Shown here in pieces: positions 29,300 to 37,404 of a stretch of 64,000 nucleotides of DNA. The first letter of the stretch is position 1; each line of letters starts with the position of its first letter. The DNA comes from an uncultured Thalassotalea sp. GTDB taxonomy: Bacteria > Pseudomonadota > Gammaproteobacteria > Enterobacterales > Alteromonadaceae. The notes under the pieces are model-generated. The model had not been told where the DNA came from, searched no databases, and saw only the letters and a list, made by a program, of their open reading frames with translations. The stretch covers positions 28,338-92,337 of the forward strand of contig CANMZP010000016.1 in assembly GCA_947502355.1 (NCBI GenBank), read 5' to 3'. The position numbers were made by a program, and so were the translations under genes.

Positions 29300-31027
29300 A
29301 TGACCAATTATTTAATCAATAAAAAACTGCTGTTTTTGATCCTGTTCGTCAGCATCTTTACCCTGCCAGCTTTTGCCCAACACTCTAGCCAATCCAGTGG
29401 CAAATTAATGCTCGTTGGTGGCGGCTTAAAAACCTGTTCAAGCATGGCCCAGCACAACTGCAAAATGGGCACCGAATTTTCGAAAAATGCCAAACTAGAA
29501 CCTTGGTTTAAAGTCACCGAAAAACGCCTGCAGACCTTACCAAAATACCAACATCTATTTGAGCCTAAAAGCTATTTAAAATTAACGAGGTTTTTAAACA
29601 AAATAGCCAAACAAAGCAAACAGTTAGCCATTAGCAAGCAACAACTAATGCACCTCATTAAAAGCCATGATAGTCAGCGCACTATAAGTAACTTAAACGA
29701 CAAGCAATATTATGTCTTGTTGGACGTGTTTGAAGTGCCGTTAGTGAGTCAAAATACACGCTTTAAAGAGCAAGTTAAATTGGCCGACAGCAAAGATTTG
29801 CACAGCAGCAATATTTATTATGATTTTGTCAAACAGGCTGCACTTATAAATGGCCACAAAAAACCTAATATTGTGGTATTAACCGCCTCGGCCAGGGACC
29901 CGTTTGAAGCCGCCGACTTTTATCAACAAGTTTTTCAATTAGCCGGAGGCAACAGCCAATGGTTGCCTTTAGATGCCACCTTAAACTTTGCCTGGCAGCA
30001 AGCAGAGTATAACCGCTGTGACAAACTCGACGAGTATCGATTAGAGCAAAATGGCTCAGTGGAACGAAAAAACATTTACCCAGATTTATACGCAAAGCAA
30101 GTAGCTGCTTGTCAGTCCCCCAAATCACTCCTTAAAGCAATTGCGCAAGCCGATGGAATATTTATAAATGGCGGCGATCAATCGTTAACGGTGAAAGCTT
30201 TTAAAAACCTAAATGGCAGGGACAACCAGGTACTTACTCTTATAAAACAAAAATTGCTGAATAATCAGCTCATTGTCGGTGGTACCAGTGCCGGTACGGC
30301 GGTTATGAGTGGCCAATTTAATGAACAACATTCAGTGATGATCACTAATGGTCGCAGTGAATCCGCACTCCAACGCGGTGCTGTAGCCGATCAATTGCCC
30401 ATAGAAGGTTGTCAAAAAAATGGCACTTGTAACCCATCCTTACTTAATGTGGATTTAACCTATAACTCAACAGGCGGCCTTGGCTTAGTCCCGTTTGCCA
30501 TTATGGATACTCATTTTTCTGAACGTGGCCGCCAGGGCCGTGTTGCTGTGTTAGCACAGCACAGCAAAGCCAACTTTGTGTTTGGTGTCGATGAGGCAAC
30601 AGCGATGTTAATGAGTGACCCACTAAGTGACTCGCCGTCCTTTGAAGTGCTAGGCGCAGCAGGGGTTTGGGTTTTACAACCAACAAAGCCAAACAAAGCC
30701 CTGATTCATTATTTAAATTATGGGGACAGAGGCGTTATTCGTGACAAAGAATTATCCATCACATTCTCTGAAAAAGAGGCGAATGAAAAACAAAAAATCC
30801 GCGCTAACACAAAAGATATTTTCGAGGGAGATAACTTTAAGCAGTGGCTAGGCCAGGTATGTTATGAGCGCAAAACGCCATTATCGGCGAACTATCGTTG
30901 GCAAGATGAAGCATTTAAGGTGTTGGTTAGTCGTACAGAGCACACTCAAACAAAAGCTAGAGTCGATTCACGCACAGAACAAGATACCCAAGTATGCAGT
31001 TATAAAAACCTATTGTTTGAGTTTTAA
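29300..31027 (+). CDS. cphE: Secreted cyanophycinase (peptidase family S51)
   Basis: Hydrolyses cyanophycin (multi-L-arginyl-poly-L-aspartate) to beta-Asp-Arg. The 575-residue product has a signal peptide (LLFLILFVSIFTLPAFAQ). It carries the S51 motifs GKLMLVGGGLK, IVVLTASARDPFEAA, DGIFINGGDQSLTV, the nucleophile-Ser elbow GGTSAGTAVMSG, and DTHFSERGRQGRV with the likely catalytic His. It is about twice the length of cytosolic CphB, with insertions between the first strands. That and the signal peptide fit the extracellular CphE type. Divergent from the receptor-permease-iadA operon. The start lacks a clear ribosome-binding site. Confidence 0.88.
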   Translation: MTNYLINKKLLFLILFVSIFTLPAFAQHSSQSSGKLMLVGGGLKTCSSMAQHNCKMGTEFSKNAKLEPWFKVTEKRLQTLPKYQHLFEPKSYLKLTRFLNKIAKQSKQLAISKQQLMHLIKSHDSQRTISNLNDKQYYVLLDVFEVPLVSQNTRFKEQVKLADSKDLHSSNIYYDFVKQAALINGHKKPNIVVLTASARDPFEAADFYQQVFQLAGGNSQWLPLDATLNFAWQQAEYNRCDKLDEYRLEQNGSVERKNIYPDLYAKQVAACQSPKSLLKAIAQADGIFINGGDQSLTVKAFKNLNGRDNQVLTLIKQKLLNNQLIVGGTSAGTAVMSGQFNEQHSVMITNGRSESALQRGAVADQLPIEGCQKNGTCNPSLLNVDLTYNSTGGLGLVPFAIMDTHFSERGRQGRVAVLAQHSKANFVFGVDEATAMLMSDPLSDSPSFEVLGAAGVWVLQPTKPNKALIHYLNYGDRGVIRDKELSITFSEKEANEKQKIRANTKDIFEGDNFKQWLGQVCYERKTPLSANYRWQDEAFKVLVSRTEHTQTKARVDSRTEQDTQVCSYKNLLFEF

Positions 31028-31056
31028 CCAGCTCATCATTTAAAAAAGTTGAGCGC

Positions 31057-31086
31057 AAAAAAAACGTCGCATTTGCGACGTTTTTT
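31057..31086. terminator. Bidirectional terminator between cyanophycinase gene and pyrE
   Basis: Stem AAAACGTCGC / GCGACGTTTT with loop ATTT, a preceding A-run and a following T-run, between convergent genes. Confidence 0.9.
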
Positions 31087-31118
31087 GTAGTTATCTATTG
31101 TTTTAAATCAGCAATAAA

Positions 31119-31763
31119 TTAAGCAATACCGTACTGGCTGCGGTATGCTTTAACCGCATCAAGGTACTCTGCTAAATCTGCATTTCCAGATAAGTAAGTA
31201 ATTACATCGTTAAGGCTAACGATTGAAATTACCTTGGTATCAAAGTCGCGTTCTACTTCTTGAATGGCAGATAACTCTCCTTGACCTTTTTCTTGACGGT
31301 CTAGGGCAATCAATACACCAGAAAGGTCGGCGTTATTGGCGGCAATGATTTCCATGGATTCACGAATTGCAGTGCCCGCTGTGATCACATCATCAACCAG
31401 CATGACTTTACCTTTTAGCTCAGAGCCAACTAGGCTGCCCCCTTCACCATGGGTTTTCGCTTCTTTACGGTTGAAGCAGTATGGCACATCGGTATTATGA
31501 TGATCGGCTAGGGCTACCGCGGTTGTTGTTGCAATCGGAATACCTTTGTATGCTGGGCCAAACAGTAAATCGTAATCAATGCCTGAATCATTTAAAGCGG
31601 CGGCATAAAAACGGCCAAGGCGCGCTAAATCACGCCCAGTGTTAAACAAGCCCGCATTAAAAAAATAAGGGCTAGTGCGACCTGATTTTAAGGTAAATTC
31701 ACCAAATCGTAGTACGTTTTTCTCTAAAGCGAATTCAATAAACTCGCGTTGATAATCTTTCAT
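31119..31763 (-). CDS. pyrE: Orotate phosphoribosyltransferase
   Basis: Converts orotate and PRPP to orotidine 5'-phosphate in pyrimidine synthesis. The 214-residue protein shows [16 protein letters not shown] near the N-terminus, the catalytic loop [11 protein letters not shown], and the PRPP-binding motif [16 protein letters not shown]. 48 bp downstream of rph on the same strand, the conserved rph-pyrE pair. Confidence 0.97.
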   Translation of the reverse strand: MKDYQREFIEFALEKNVLRFGEFTLKSGRTSPYFFNAGLFNTGRDLARLGRFYAAALNDSGIDYDLLFGPAYKGIPIATTTAVALADHHNTDVPYCFNRKEAKTHGEGGSLVGSELKGKVMLVDDVITAGTAIRESMEIIAANNADLSGVLIALDRQEKGQGELSAIQEVERDFDTKVISIVSLNDVITYLSGNADLAEYLDAVKAYRSQYGIA

Positions 31764-31811
31764 CTATGGTTCCTGAAATATATTATTAGCTCGTTGTTTT
31801 TAGTGTATTGC

Positions 31812-32525
31812 TTAACTTAATGCGGCTTTTTGCGCATCAAACAATTCACTGATGCCGTCTTTAGCAAGTTGCATCATTTCTTGCATTTCGTCAAAGCTAA
31901 ATGGCTCTTCTTCGGCAGTACCTTGTACTTCAATTAGCTTGCCTGTATCGGTCATTACTACGTTCATGTCCGTTTCTGCTGCTGAATCTTCTGGGTAATC
32001 CAAGTCGGCTACTGCCGTACCTTTGTACATGCCAACCGAAACGGCTGCAATCATATGCTTTAATGGGTTGGTTTTTAATGAGCCGTTGGTGCGCAAGTAA
32101 TCTAACGCATCAACTAAAGCCACACAAGCACCCGTAATAGACGCTGTACGCGTGCCGCCATCGGCTTGAATAACATCACAGTCAACCGTAATGGTGTTTT
32201 CACCTAGGGCTGCTAAATCTACCGCCGCACGTAATGAACGAGCGATAAGACGTGAGATCTCCAACGTACGACCGCTTTGTTTGCCACTAGCCGCTTCACG
32301 ACGCATGCGGGTGTGAGTTGAGCGAGGCAACATGCCGTATTCTGCTGTGATCCAACCTTTACCCTGGCCTTTTAGGAATCTTGGAACGCCTTCTTCGACG
32401 GTTGCCGTACAAATAACTTTGGTATCGCCAAACTCAATTAATACTGAGCCTTCAGCATGAGCCGTAAATTGACGAGTAATGGTTACTGGGCGAATTTGCC
32501 CCGGAGTTCTTCCACTTGGACGCAT
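31812..32525 (-). CDS. rph: Ribonuclease PH
   Basis: 3'-5' phosphorolytic exoribonuclease that trims tRNA 3' ends. The 237-residue sequence is full length ([14 protein letters not shown] start; [78 protein letters not shown]). In many relatives rph lies directly divergent from yicC; here yicC is 16 kb away on the far side of inserted genes. Confidence 0.97.
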   Translation of the reverse strand: MRPSGRTPGQIRPVTITRQFTAHAEGSVLIEFGDTKVICTATVEEGVPRFLKGQGKGWITAEYGMLPRSTHTRMRREAASGKQSGRTLEISRLIARSLRAAVDLAALGENTITVDCDVIQADGGTRTASITGACVALVDALDYLRTNGSLKTNPLKHMIAAVSVGMYKGTAVADLDYPEDSAAETDMNVVMTDTGKLIEVQGTAEEEPFSFDEMQEMMQLAKDGISELFDAQKAALS

Positions 32526-32682
32526 AAGGTATTCCTAATTAGGTGATTTTTGTTGGCATATTATAGCACTGCAAATGACTAATTTTACAACGTTAAAGGC
32601 TATCAATATGAAAGTTCTTGAAATATAGTTAGAACTAACAGGGTCATGTTAGCTAGATGTTAATGAGAAGAAATTACCCACT

Positions 32683-33246
32683 ATGAGAAAATTAAGCCAA
32701 ATTTTATTAATCGTTACCGCCTCAATATTTTCGCTGAATGTATTGGCAAGTGAGCCATTGCCTACGTACAGCAAAATATTTGATGACACACGAGATCCCT
32801 TTAAAGACGCGTTAAGCGCCATTAAGCTTGCCGAGCAAACCGACCGTAATGTATTAATTAAAATTGGTGGTAACTGGTGCAGCTGGTGTAAAAAAATAGA
32901 CGCCTTTTGGGAAGCTAACCCAGACATCAAAACGCAATTGCACAGCACCTTTGTGTTACTGAAAGTGAATGTGAGCGACAGCAATGAAAACCAAGCCTTT
33001 ATGAAAGGCTTACCGCCAGTAATGGGCTACCCGCATATGTACGTTTCAACCAATAACGGTAAAGTGATTTTATCAAAAGATACCGCCGAATTTTTAAAGG
33101 CGGATGATTCTGGCGAATACTCAAGAGCACAATGGTTAGCGTTTATTGACGAATGGCAACTTGCCAATAATAGCGACAATATTGCCAGAAGTACCAACAA
33201 TCAATCAGCCAATGCCAATAGCGCAACGGCCAGTAACAACCCTTAA
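32683..33246 (+). CDS. Periplasmic thioredoxin-like protein
   Basis: 187 residues with a signal peptide (residues 1-22, ending VLAS) and a thioredoxin-fold domain of the Thioredoxin_7 type. The redox-active motif is WCSWCK at about residue 67, with the cis-Pro region in VMGYPHMYV. The C-terminal 25 residues are low complexity (NNSDNIARSTNNQSANANS). It lies 19 bp before the Tat-exported oxidoreductase subunit gene and GMC gene and is probably in one operon with them, perhaps helping their disulfide or cofactor maturation. The latter is inference. Confidence 0.8.
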   Translation: MRKLSQILLIVTASIFSLNVLASEPLPTYSKIFDDTRDPFKDALSAIKLAEQTDRNVLIKIGGNWCSWCKKIDAFWEANPDIKTQLHSTFVLLKVNVSDSNENQAFMKGLPPVMGYPHMYVSTNNGKVILSKDTAEFLKADDSGEYSRAQWLAFIDEWQLANNSDNIARSTNNQSANANSATASNNP

Positions 33247-33265
33247 GGTAGAATAACAATAACTT

Positions 33266-33946
33266 ATGAACTCTTTTTTTGATGAAAACTTTGTCCTACC
33301 AACGGCATTAAGACAGCGCTTGTCGCGTCGTCGATTTTTAAAATCAGCCGCAGCCGCCAGTGCCATTACGTTAACGCCTAATGCCTTAGCCAACATGGTG
33401 GCCGCTGATAAAACCATAGAACCTTGGCGCACCCTAAACCATGTATTAGAGCATTTATTACCAAGCTCTAAATCTGGCCCAGGAGCAAAAGACATTAGGG
33501 CGATTGACTACTTATATAATGTGGTTAACGCTCAGCCTACGGATCCAGCGGAGTCTACCTTTATTAAAAAAGGGGTCGGGTGGTTAAATGGTTATACGCA
33601 AGGCCAACTTAAGCTCGATTTTTATCAGCTAAGCCTTGAGGATAAAGAAACTTCATTAAGAGCGATTAGCAAGTCCACTGCCGGTGAAAACTGGATAAAT
33701 ACCCTTATCACTTATTTATACGAAGCGTTATTAACACCGCCTATTTATGGTGGTAACCCAGACGGCATAGGCTGGCAATGGTTAAACCACAAAGCGGGCT
33801 TTCCACTCCCCACCGAAGGTAAGCGCTATTATGAGCTACCAGCGTATGCGGCCATAAACGTGAAAAATATTGATGCCAAAATCAAAACCCAGACCCAGAC
33901 CCAGACCCAGACCCAAACAATAAAATCAGATAAGAAGGCTCAATAA
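33266..33946 (+). CDS. Gluconate 2-dehydrogenase subunit 3 family protein (Tat-exported)
   Basis: 226 residues. The N-terminus has a twin-arginine signal (SRRRFLKSAAAASAITL), and the body resembles the small subunit of membrane sugar or gluconate dehydrogenases (TLNHVLEHLLPSSKSGPGAKDIRAIDYL, then PPIYGGNPDGIGWQWLNHKAGFP). Such subunits help carry the folded GMC flavoprotein across the membrane by Tat. The C-terminus contains a (TQ)5 run encoded by a hexanucleotide repeat. The stop overlaps the GMC gene start by 1 bp. Confidence 0.85.
   Translation: MNSFFDENFVLPTALRQRLSRRRFLKSAAAASAITLTPNALANMVAADKTIEPWRTLNHVLEHLLPSSKSGPGAKDIRAIDYLYNVVNAQPTDPAESTFIKKGVGWLNGYTQGQLKLDFYQLSLEDKETSLRAISKSTAGENWINTLITYLYEALLTPPIYGGNPDGIGWQWLNHKAGFPLPTEGKRYYELPAYAAINVKNIDAKIKTQTQTQTQTQTIKSDKKAQ
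33887..33915 (+). repeat. Hexanucleotide tandem repeat, ACCCAG about 5 units
   Basis: Perfect ACCCAG repeats in the 3' end of the subunit-3 gene encode alternating Thr-Gln. The unit length keeps the frame, so copy-number change would alter tail length without switching the gene off. Confidence 0.85.
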
Positions 33947-35658
33947 TGAAATACGACGCGTGTATTATCGGCAGTGGTGCCGGTGCTTCTCCAGTGGCTT
34001 ATTCGTTAGCCAAAGCGGGCAAAAAAGTATTGGTGCTTGAAAAAGGCCCTTGGTTAACCGAACAAGACTTTTTTAAAGACGAACTGGCGTGCTGTCGTCG
34101 CACCACATACTCTCCCGAGTTAGATGACGAACAACACGTGATTGAAGAAGAGTACATTCGCGATGATGACAGCAGCTACTGGCAAGGCGAAGCCAGCAGT
34201 GAATCAGGCTGGGATTTCTGGAATGGCAACATGGTGGGCGGCTCCTCTAATTTAATGAGTGGCTATTTTCATCGCTTAAAGCCGGTGGACTTTCGCCTTA
34301 AATCTGAGTTTGGAGGCATTGAAGGGGCCAACATTGCCGACTGGCCAATCAGCTATGACGAATTAGAGCCTTATTACGATATGGTCGACAACGTGGTGGG
34401 GGTGTCTGGCAAAGTTGTTGAGCATCCGCATTTAGAGCCGCATAAATCCGATTACCCGTTTCCACCAACGGCCGAGCACCCAATATCAAGCTGGATTGAT
34501 CAAGCCGCAACTCAGTTAGGCTACCACCCTATTCCCGTACCAAGAGCTATTTTATCAACGCCAGCAATGGGCAGAAAAAGCTGCGAGTACGCAGGTTACT
34601 GTTCAAACTATGGCTGTTCTACGGGTGCTAAGGGCAGTGGCCGCGCCGCCCTTTTAAACCATGCGGTAGCAACCGGTAATTGCACCATAAAGCCCCACGC
34701 CAAAGTCTTTAAACTCGACTCCGCTAACTCAACGAGCGGCCAAGGCCAGGTAACCGGTGTTTGGTACTACGACCAACAAAACCGCCAAGTACGGGTTGAT
34801 GCCAAAGTGTTTGTTGTGGCCTGTCAGGCAATTGAAACATCTAGACTGTTATTAAGCTCAACCAGTGAGCAGTACCCAAGAGGTCTTGCCAACAGCAACG
34901 ACCAGGTCGGTAAAAACCTTATTTTTTCAGCAGGTGGCACGGGCCAAGGTGATTTTTTCTTTGATGACATCAGCGAGCAGCAAAAGCAACAATTAGAAGT
35001 GGTCGGCCCGTTTATTAACCGGGCTTTGCAAGACTGGTATGAAATTGACGATAAAGCCTTTGGTCAAAATTCAGTGGGCCAACACAAAGCCAAGGGCGGC
35101 ACCATTGACTTTTTATTCCATCAAAACGCCATATCAAAAGCCAGTGGCAGTCAGTGGGATGATGACGGCAACCTGCAATGGGGTGAAGACTTAAAAAGCA
35201 GTTTATACAACGCCTTTAATTACGGCAAAACCTTACGCTTTGAAGTCTTTAACGACTGGCTACCAACCGATAACTGTTTTGTCTCTCTCGATCATGAAAC
35301 CACGGACAAATGGGGCGATCCGGTGGCCAAAATTCGCATTGGCGCGCATGATCACGATTTAAAGGTCGGGGAGTATTTAACGGCCAAAGCCGAAAATGTC
35401 CTTAAAGCCATGGGCGCTAAAAACATCAGCTCATCGGTTAGTTCATACCCACCACCAAACTTACAAGCGGGTGGCTGTCGTTTTGGTAACGACCCAAAAA
35501 CATCGGTATTAGATAAACACTGTAAAGCCCATGATGTCGATAATTTATACGTAACCGATGGCTCGTTTATGCCAACAGGTGGCAGCGTACCTTACACGTA
35601 CACTATATACGCCAATGCCTTTCGAGTAGCAGAGCACATCATCAAACAGCTTTCTTAA
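33946..35658 (+). CDS. GMC-family FAD oxidoreductase
   Basis: 570-residue flavoprotein. The FAD-binding Rossmann motif IIGSGAGASPVAYSLAKAGKKVLVLEKGP starts at residue 6, GGSSNLMSG is the GMC signature region, and the C-terminus has NLYVTDGSFMPTGGSVPYTYTIYANAFRVAEHI. It pairs with the Tat-borne subunit 3 encoded just upstream and lacks its own signal peptide, as in two- or three-subunit gluconate/sugar dehydrogenases. No cytochrome c subunit gene is adjacent. Substrate unknown, probably a sugar or alcohol. The stop codon lies in the TTAAA that borders the IS21-like element. Confidence 0.88.
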   Translation: MKYDACIIGSGAGASPVAYSLAKAGKKVLVLEKGPWLTEQDFFKDELACCRRTTYSPELDDEQHVIEEEYIRDDDSSYWQGEASSESGWDFWNGNMVGGSSNLMSGYFHRLKPVDFRLKSEFGGIEGANIADWPISYDELEPYYDMVDNVVGVSGKVVEHPHLEPHKSDYPFPPTAEHPISSWIDQAATQLGYHPIPVPRAILSTPAMGRKSCEYAGYCSNYGCSTGAKGSGRAALLNHAVATGNCTIKPHAKVFKLDSANSTSGQGQVTGVWYYDQQNRQVRVDAKVFVVACQAIETSRLLLSSTSEQYPRGLANSNDQVGKNLIFSAGGTGQGDFFFDDISEQQKQQLEVVGPFINRALQDWYEIDDKAFGQNSVGQHKAKGGTIDFLFHQNAISKASGSQWDDDGNLQWGEDLKSSLYNAFNYGKTLRFEVFNDWLPTDNCFVSLDHETTDKWGDPVAKIRIGAHDHDLKVGEYLTAKAENVLKAMGAKNISSSVSSYPPPNLQAGGCRFGNDPKTSVLDKHCKAHDVDNLYVTDGSFMPTGGSVPYTYTIYANAFRVAEHIIKQLS

Positions 35659-35675
35659 ATGTCGCTAAGACCATA
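35655..35675. repeat. Left end of IS21-like element: TTAAA duplication plus terminal repeat
   Basis: TTAAA (35655-35659) is followed directly by TGTCGCTAAGACCATA (35660-35675). The latter matches the right tip (46267-46252 on the minus strand, TGTCGCTAAGACTATA) at 15 of 16 bases. The TTAAA recurs at 46268-46272 just outside the right tip. Confidence 0.8.
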
Positions 35676-35678
35676 CAT

Positions 35679-36023
35679 TATCCAGGCATCACCACAGACG
35701 CAATCCATATGCCTAAGCGCCATGCAGAGCATCACAAATGGACACCTGAGAGGCTGATGAGTTGGGCTTATAAAATTGGACCGGACATCAAAACATGGGT
35801 AAAAAATCAACTTGAAAGTCGTGATCATCCAGAGCAGGCTTATCGTGTTTGCTTAGGGTTATTAAGCCTGTCCAAGAGCTTCCCCAACGAACGATTAAAT
35901 AAGGCCTGTGGCATTGCTAACAAGCAAGGCCTTACTCGTTTAAAGCAAGTTAAATCTATTCTGAGCAGCAACGTATTGTCTCTTATCGAGAGGCTAAACT
36001 TGCGACGAAGGGCTAAACAGTAA
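35679..36023 (+). pseudogene. istA: IS21-family transposase IstA, C-terminal remnant
   Basis: The open frame reads GITTDAIHMPKRHAEHHKW, WTPERLMSWAYKIGPDI, SRDHPEQAYRVCLGLLSL and ends in a basic tail. This is the typical C-terminal region of one group of IS21 IstA proteins (HMP, EWTPER, HPEQ, CLG, SIL). The DNA-binding and DDE catalytic parts and all of istB are missing. The frame is open back to just after the left terminal repeat, so an internal deletion has joined the tip to the end of istA. The ATG at 35709 is probably not a functional start. Confidence 0.75.
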
Positions 36024-36050
36024 GTTTGCCTTCAACCGCATCCCATCGTG

Positions 36051-36380
36051 TTAACCAAGGTCAACACTAGGAATAAATCGCCTTAGCTGGCGTTGATACA
36101 ATCGGTTTTCTTTCTGTAGGGCTTCCTTCTGTTGCATTAATTTAATCACCATGGCAATAGCCACCCAATCAATTTCCAGATCTTGGCGCAGGCGTAATGC
36201 TTTTTTAACCCAATGTATAGCCCCAGTATCAAATAACCATTGCTCATAGCAAATTTGATCTGAAGGTTTGTTGATCGGTATGACAATGCCATACTCAACG
36301 ATTTCGATGATTAACTCTCCTTCGATACCTTCAACCTGACACAGCTCGTCAAATGAAATACTGAACAAAGTTTCACTCAT
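36051..36380 (-). CDS. cbpM: Chaperone modulator CbpM
   Basis: Small MerR-HTH-like protein that binds the J domain of CbpA and inhibits it. About 109 residues starting MSETLFSISFDELCQ; GGAG upstream favours this ATG over an in-frame GTG 15 bases earlier. The family pattern is visible: ELCQVEGIEGELIIEIVEYGIV, WLFDTGAIHWVKKALRLRQDLEIDWVA, and a C-terminal leucine/glutamine helix. It directly follows cbpA, as in E. coli. Confidence 0.88.
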   Translation of the reverse strand: MSETLFSISFDELCQVEGIEGELIIEIVEYGIVIPINKPSDQICYEQWLFDTGAIHWVKKALRLRQDLEIDWVAIAMVIKLMQQKEALQKENRLYQRQLRRFIPSVDLG

Positions 36381-36382
36381 GA

Positions 36383-37336
36383 TTACATACTCCACTCTAG
36401 CCTTGGATCAAAATCTTCACTGTTTGCCAGCTCTTGCCATAACTGTTTACCTTTCTCACTGGTTTTTTCAGGCATTGTAACTTTGATAACGGCAAACATA
36501 TCACCAATAAGTTCTTTGTTTTTCAATCCTTTACCTTTTACGCGTAGCTTATCCCCTGACTGACTATCCGGTGGTATGGTTAGATGAATTTTGCCATCTA
36601 AGGTGGGAACGCTTATTTTGGTACCCAGGGCAGCTTCCCAAGGAGAAAGCGGAATAGTGATTATGATATTATGCCCCCGCACATCGAATAGCGGATGTGG
36701 AACTACACGAATGTGTAAATACAAGTCACCAGCAGTGCCGCCTTGATGACCTGGCTTTCCTTGTCCCTTAAGACGAATTCTTTCACCATCCATCACACCT
36801 TGGGGTATTTTCACCTTCAAGTGCTTTTTTGATGGCGCGGTTTGCGCATAGTCACCCGCTGGCATAACAAATTCGACCGTTTTTTGGCTCTCTTTTAACG
36901 TTTCTTCCAAAAATATGGGCAACTCAATCTCGATATCCTGCCCTCTAGCACTGCGCTGTGCTTGATCAAAACCCGGTGTATGATGCGATTGCCCCCGCCC
37001 ACCAAAAATAGAGTTAAAAAAATCAGAAAAATCACCGTGGAATTGTGAACCCCCTGGTTGCCCTGTATTTGGTCGCGCTTTCCATCCAGGCGGAGGCTGA
37101 AAATCGTGTCGAGACTGTGAGCCGTATTGTCGCAGCTCGTCAAATTCAGCTCTTAGCTGTTCATTTTTAAGCACGTGATACGCTTCGGCAACTTCTTTAA
37201 ATTTTGCTTCAGTACCCTCATCTGGATTCATATCCGGATGATATTTGTGAGCGAGCTTGCGATAAGCGGTTTTAATCGTCTTCGCATTTGCATCCGGCTC
37301 GACACAAAGTATTTTGTAATAATCTTTAAATTCCAT
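36383..37336 (-). CDS. cbpA: DnaJ-class co-chaperone CbpA
   Basis: Hsp40 that stimulates DnaK and also binds curved DNA in E. coli. The start was set at the ATG of MEFKDYYKILCVEP, preceded by GAGGG; a longer frame adds 18 unlikely residues. About 317 residues: J domain (1-70) with HPD in YHPDMNPDEG, a Gly/Phe-rich linker (about 75-125), and two C-terminal substrate-binding beta domains (DIEIELPIFLEETL and PWEAALGTKISVPTLDG). No zinc-finger CxxCxGxG repeats, which separates it from DnaJ. Paired with cbpM in the IS21-like element. Confidence 0.93.
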   Translation of the reverse strand: MEFKDYYKILCVEPDANAKTIKTAYRKLAHKYHPDMNPDEGTEAKFKEVAEAYHVLKNEQLRAEFDELRQYGSQSRHDFQPPPGWKARPNTGQPGGSQFHGDFSDFFNSIFGGRGQSHHTPGFDQAQRSARGQDIEIELPIFLEETLKESQKTVEFVMPAGDYAQTAPSKKHLKVKIPQGVMDGERIRLKGQGKPGHQGGTAGDLYLHIRVVPHPLFDVRGHNIIITIPLSPWEAALGTKISVPTLDGKIHLTIPPDSQSGDKLRVKGKGLKNKELIGDMFAVIKVTMPEKTSEKGKQLWQELANSEDFDPRLEWSM

Positions 37337-37404
37337 AAATTCCCTCTTAGCTGTGAAAGTACAATTTAAGTTATTACAAAGCCCCATCAAACGTCTGTGT
37401 GTTT

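Noticed and set aside
32649..32984. 111-aa minus-strand ORF
   Set aside because: Antisense to the signal peptide and domain of the well-supported thioredoxin-like gene; composition is that of a shadow frame.
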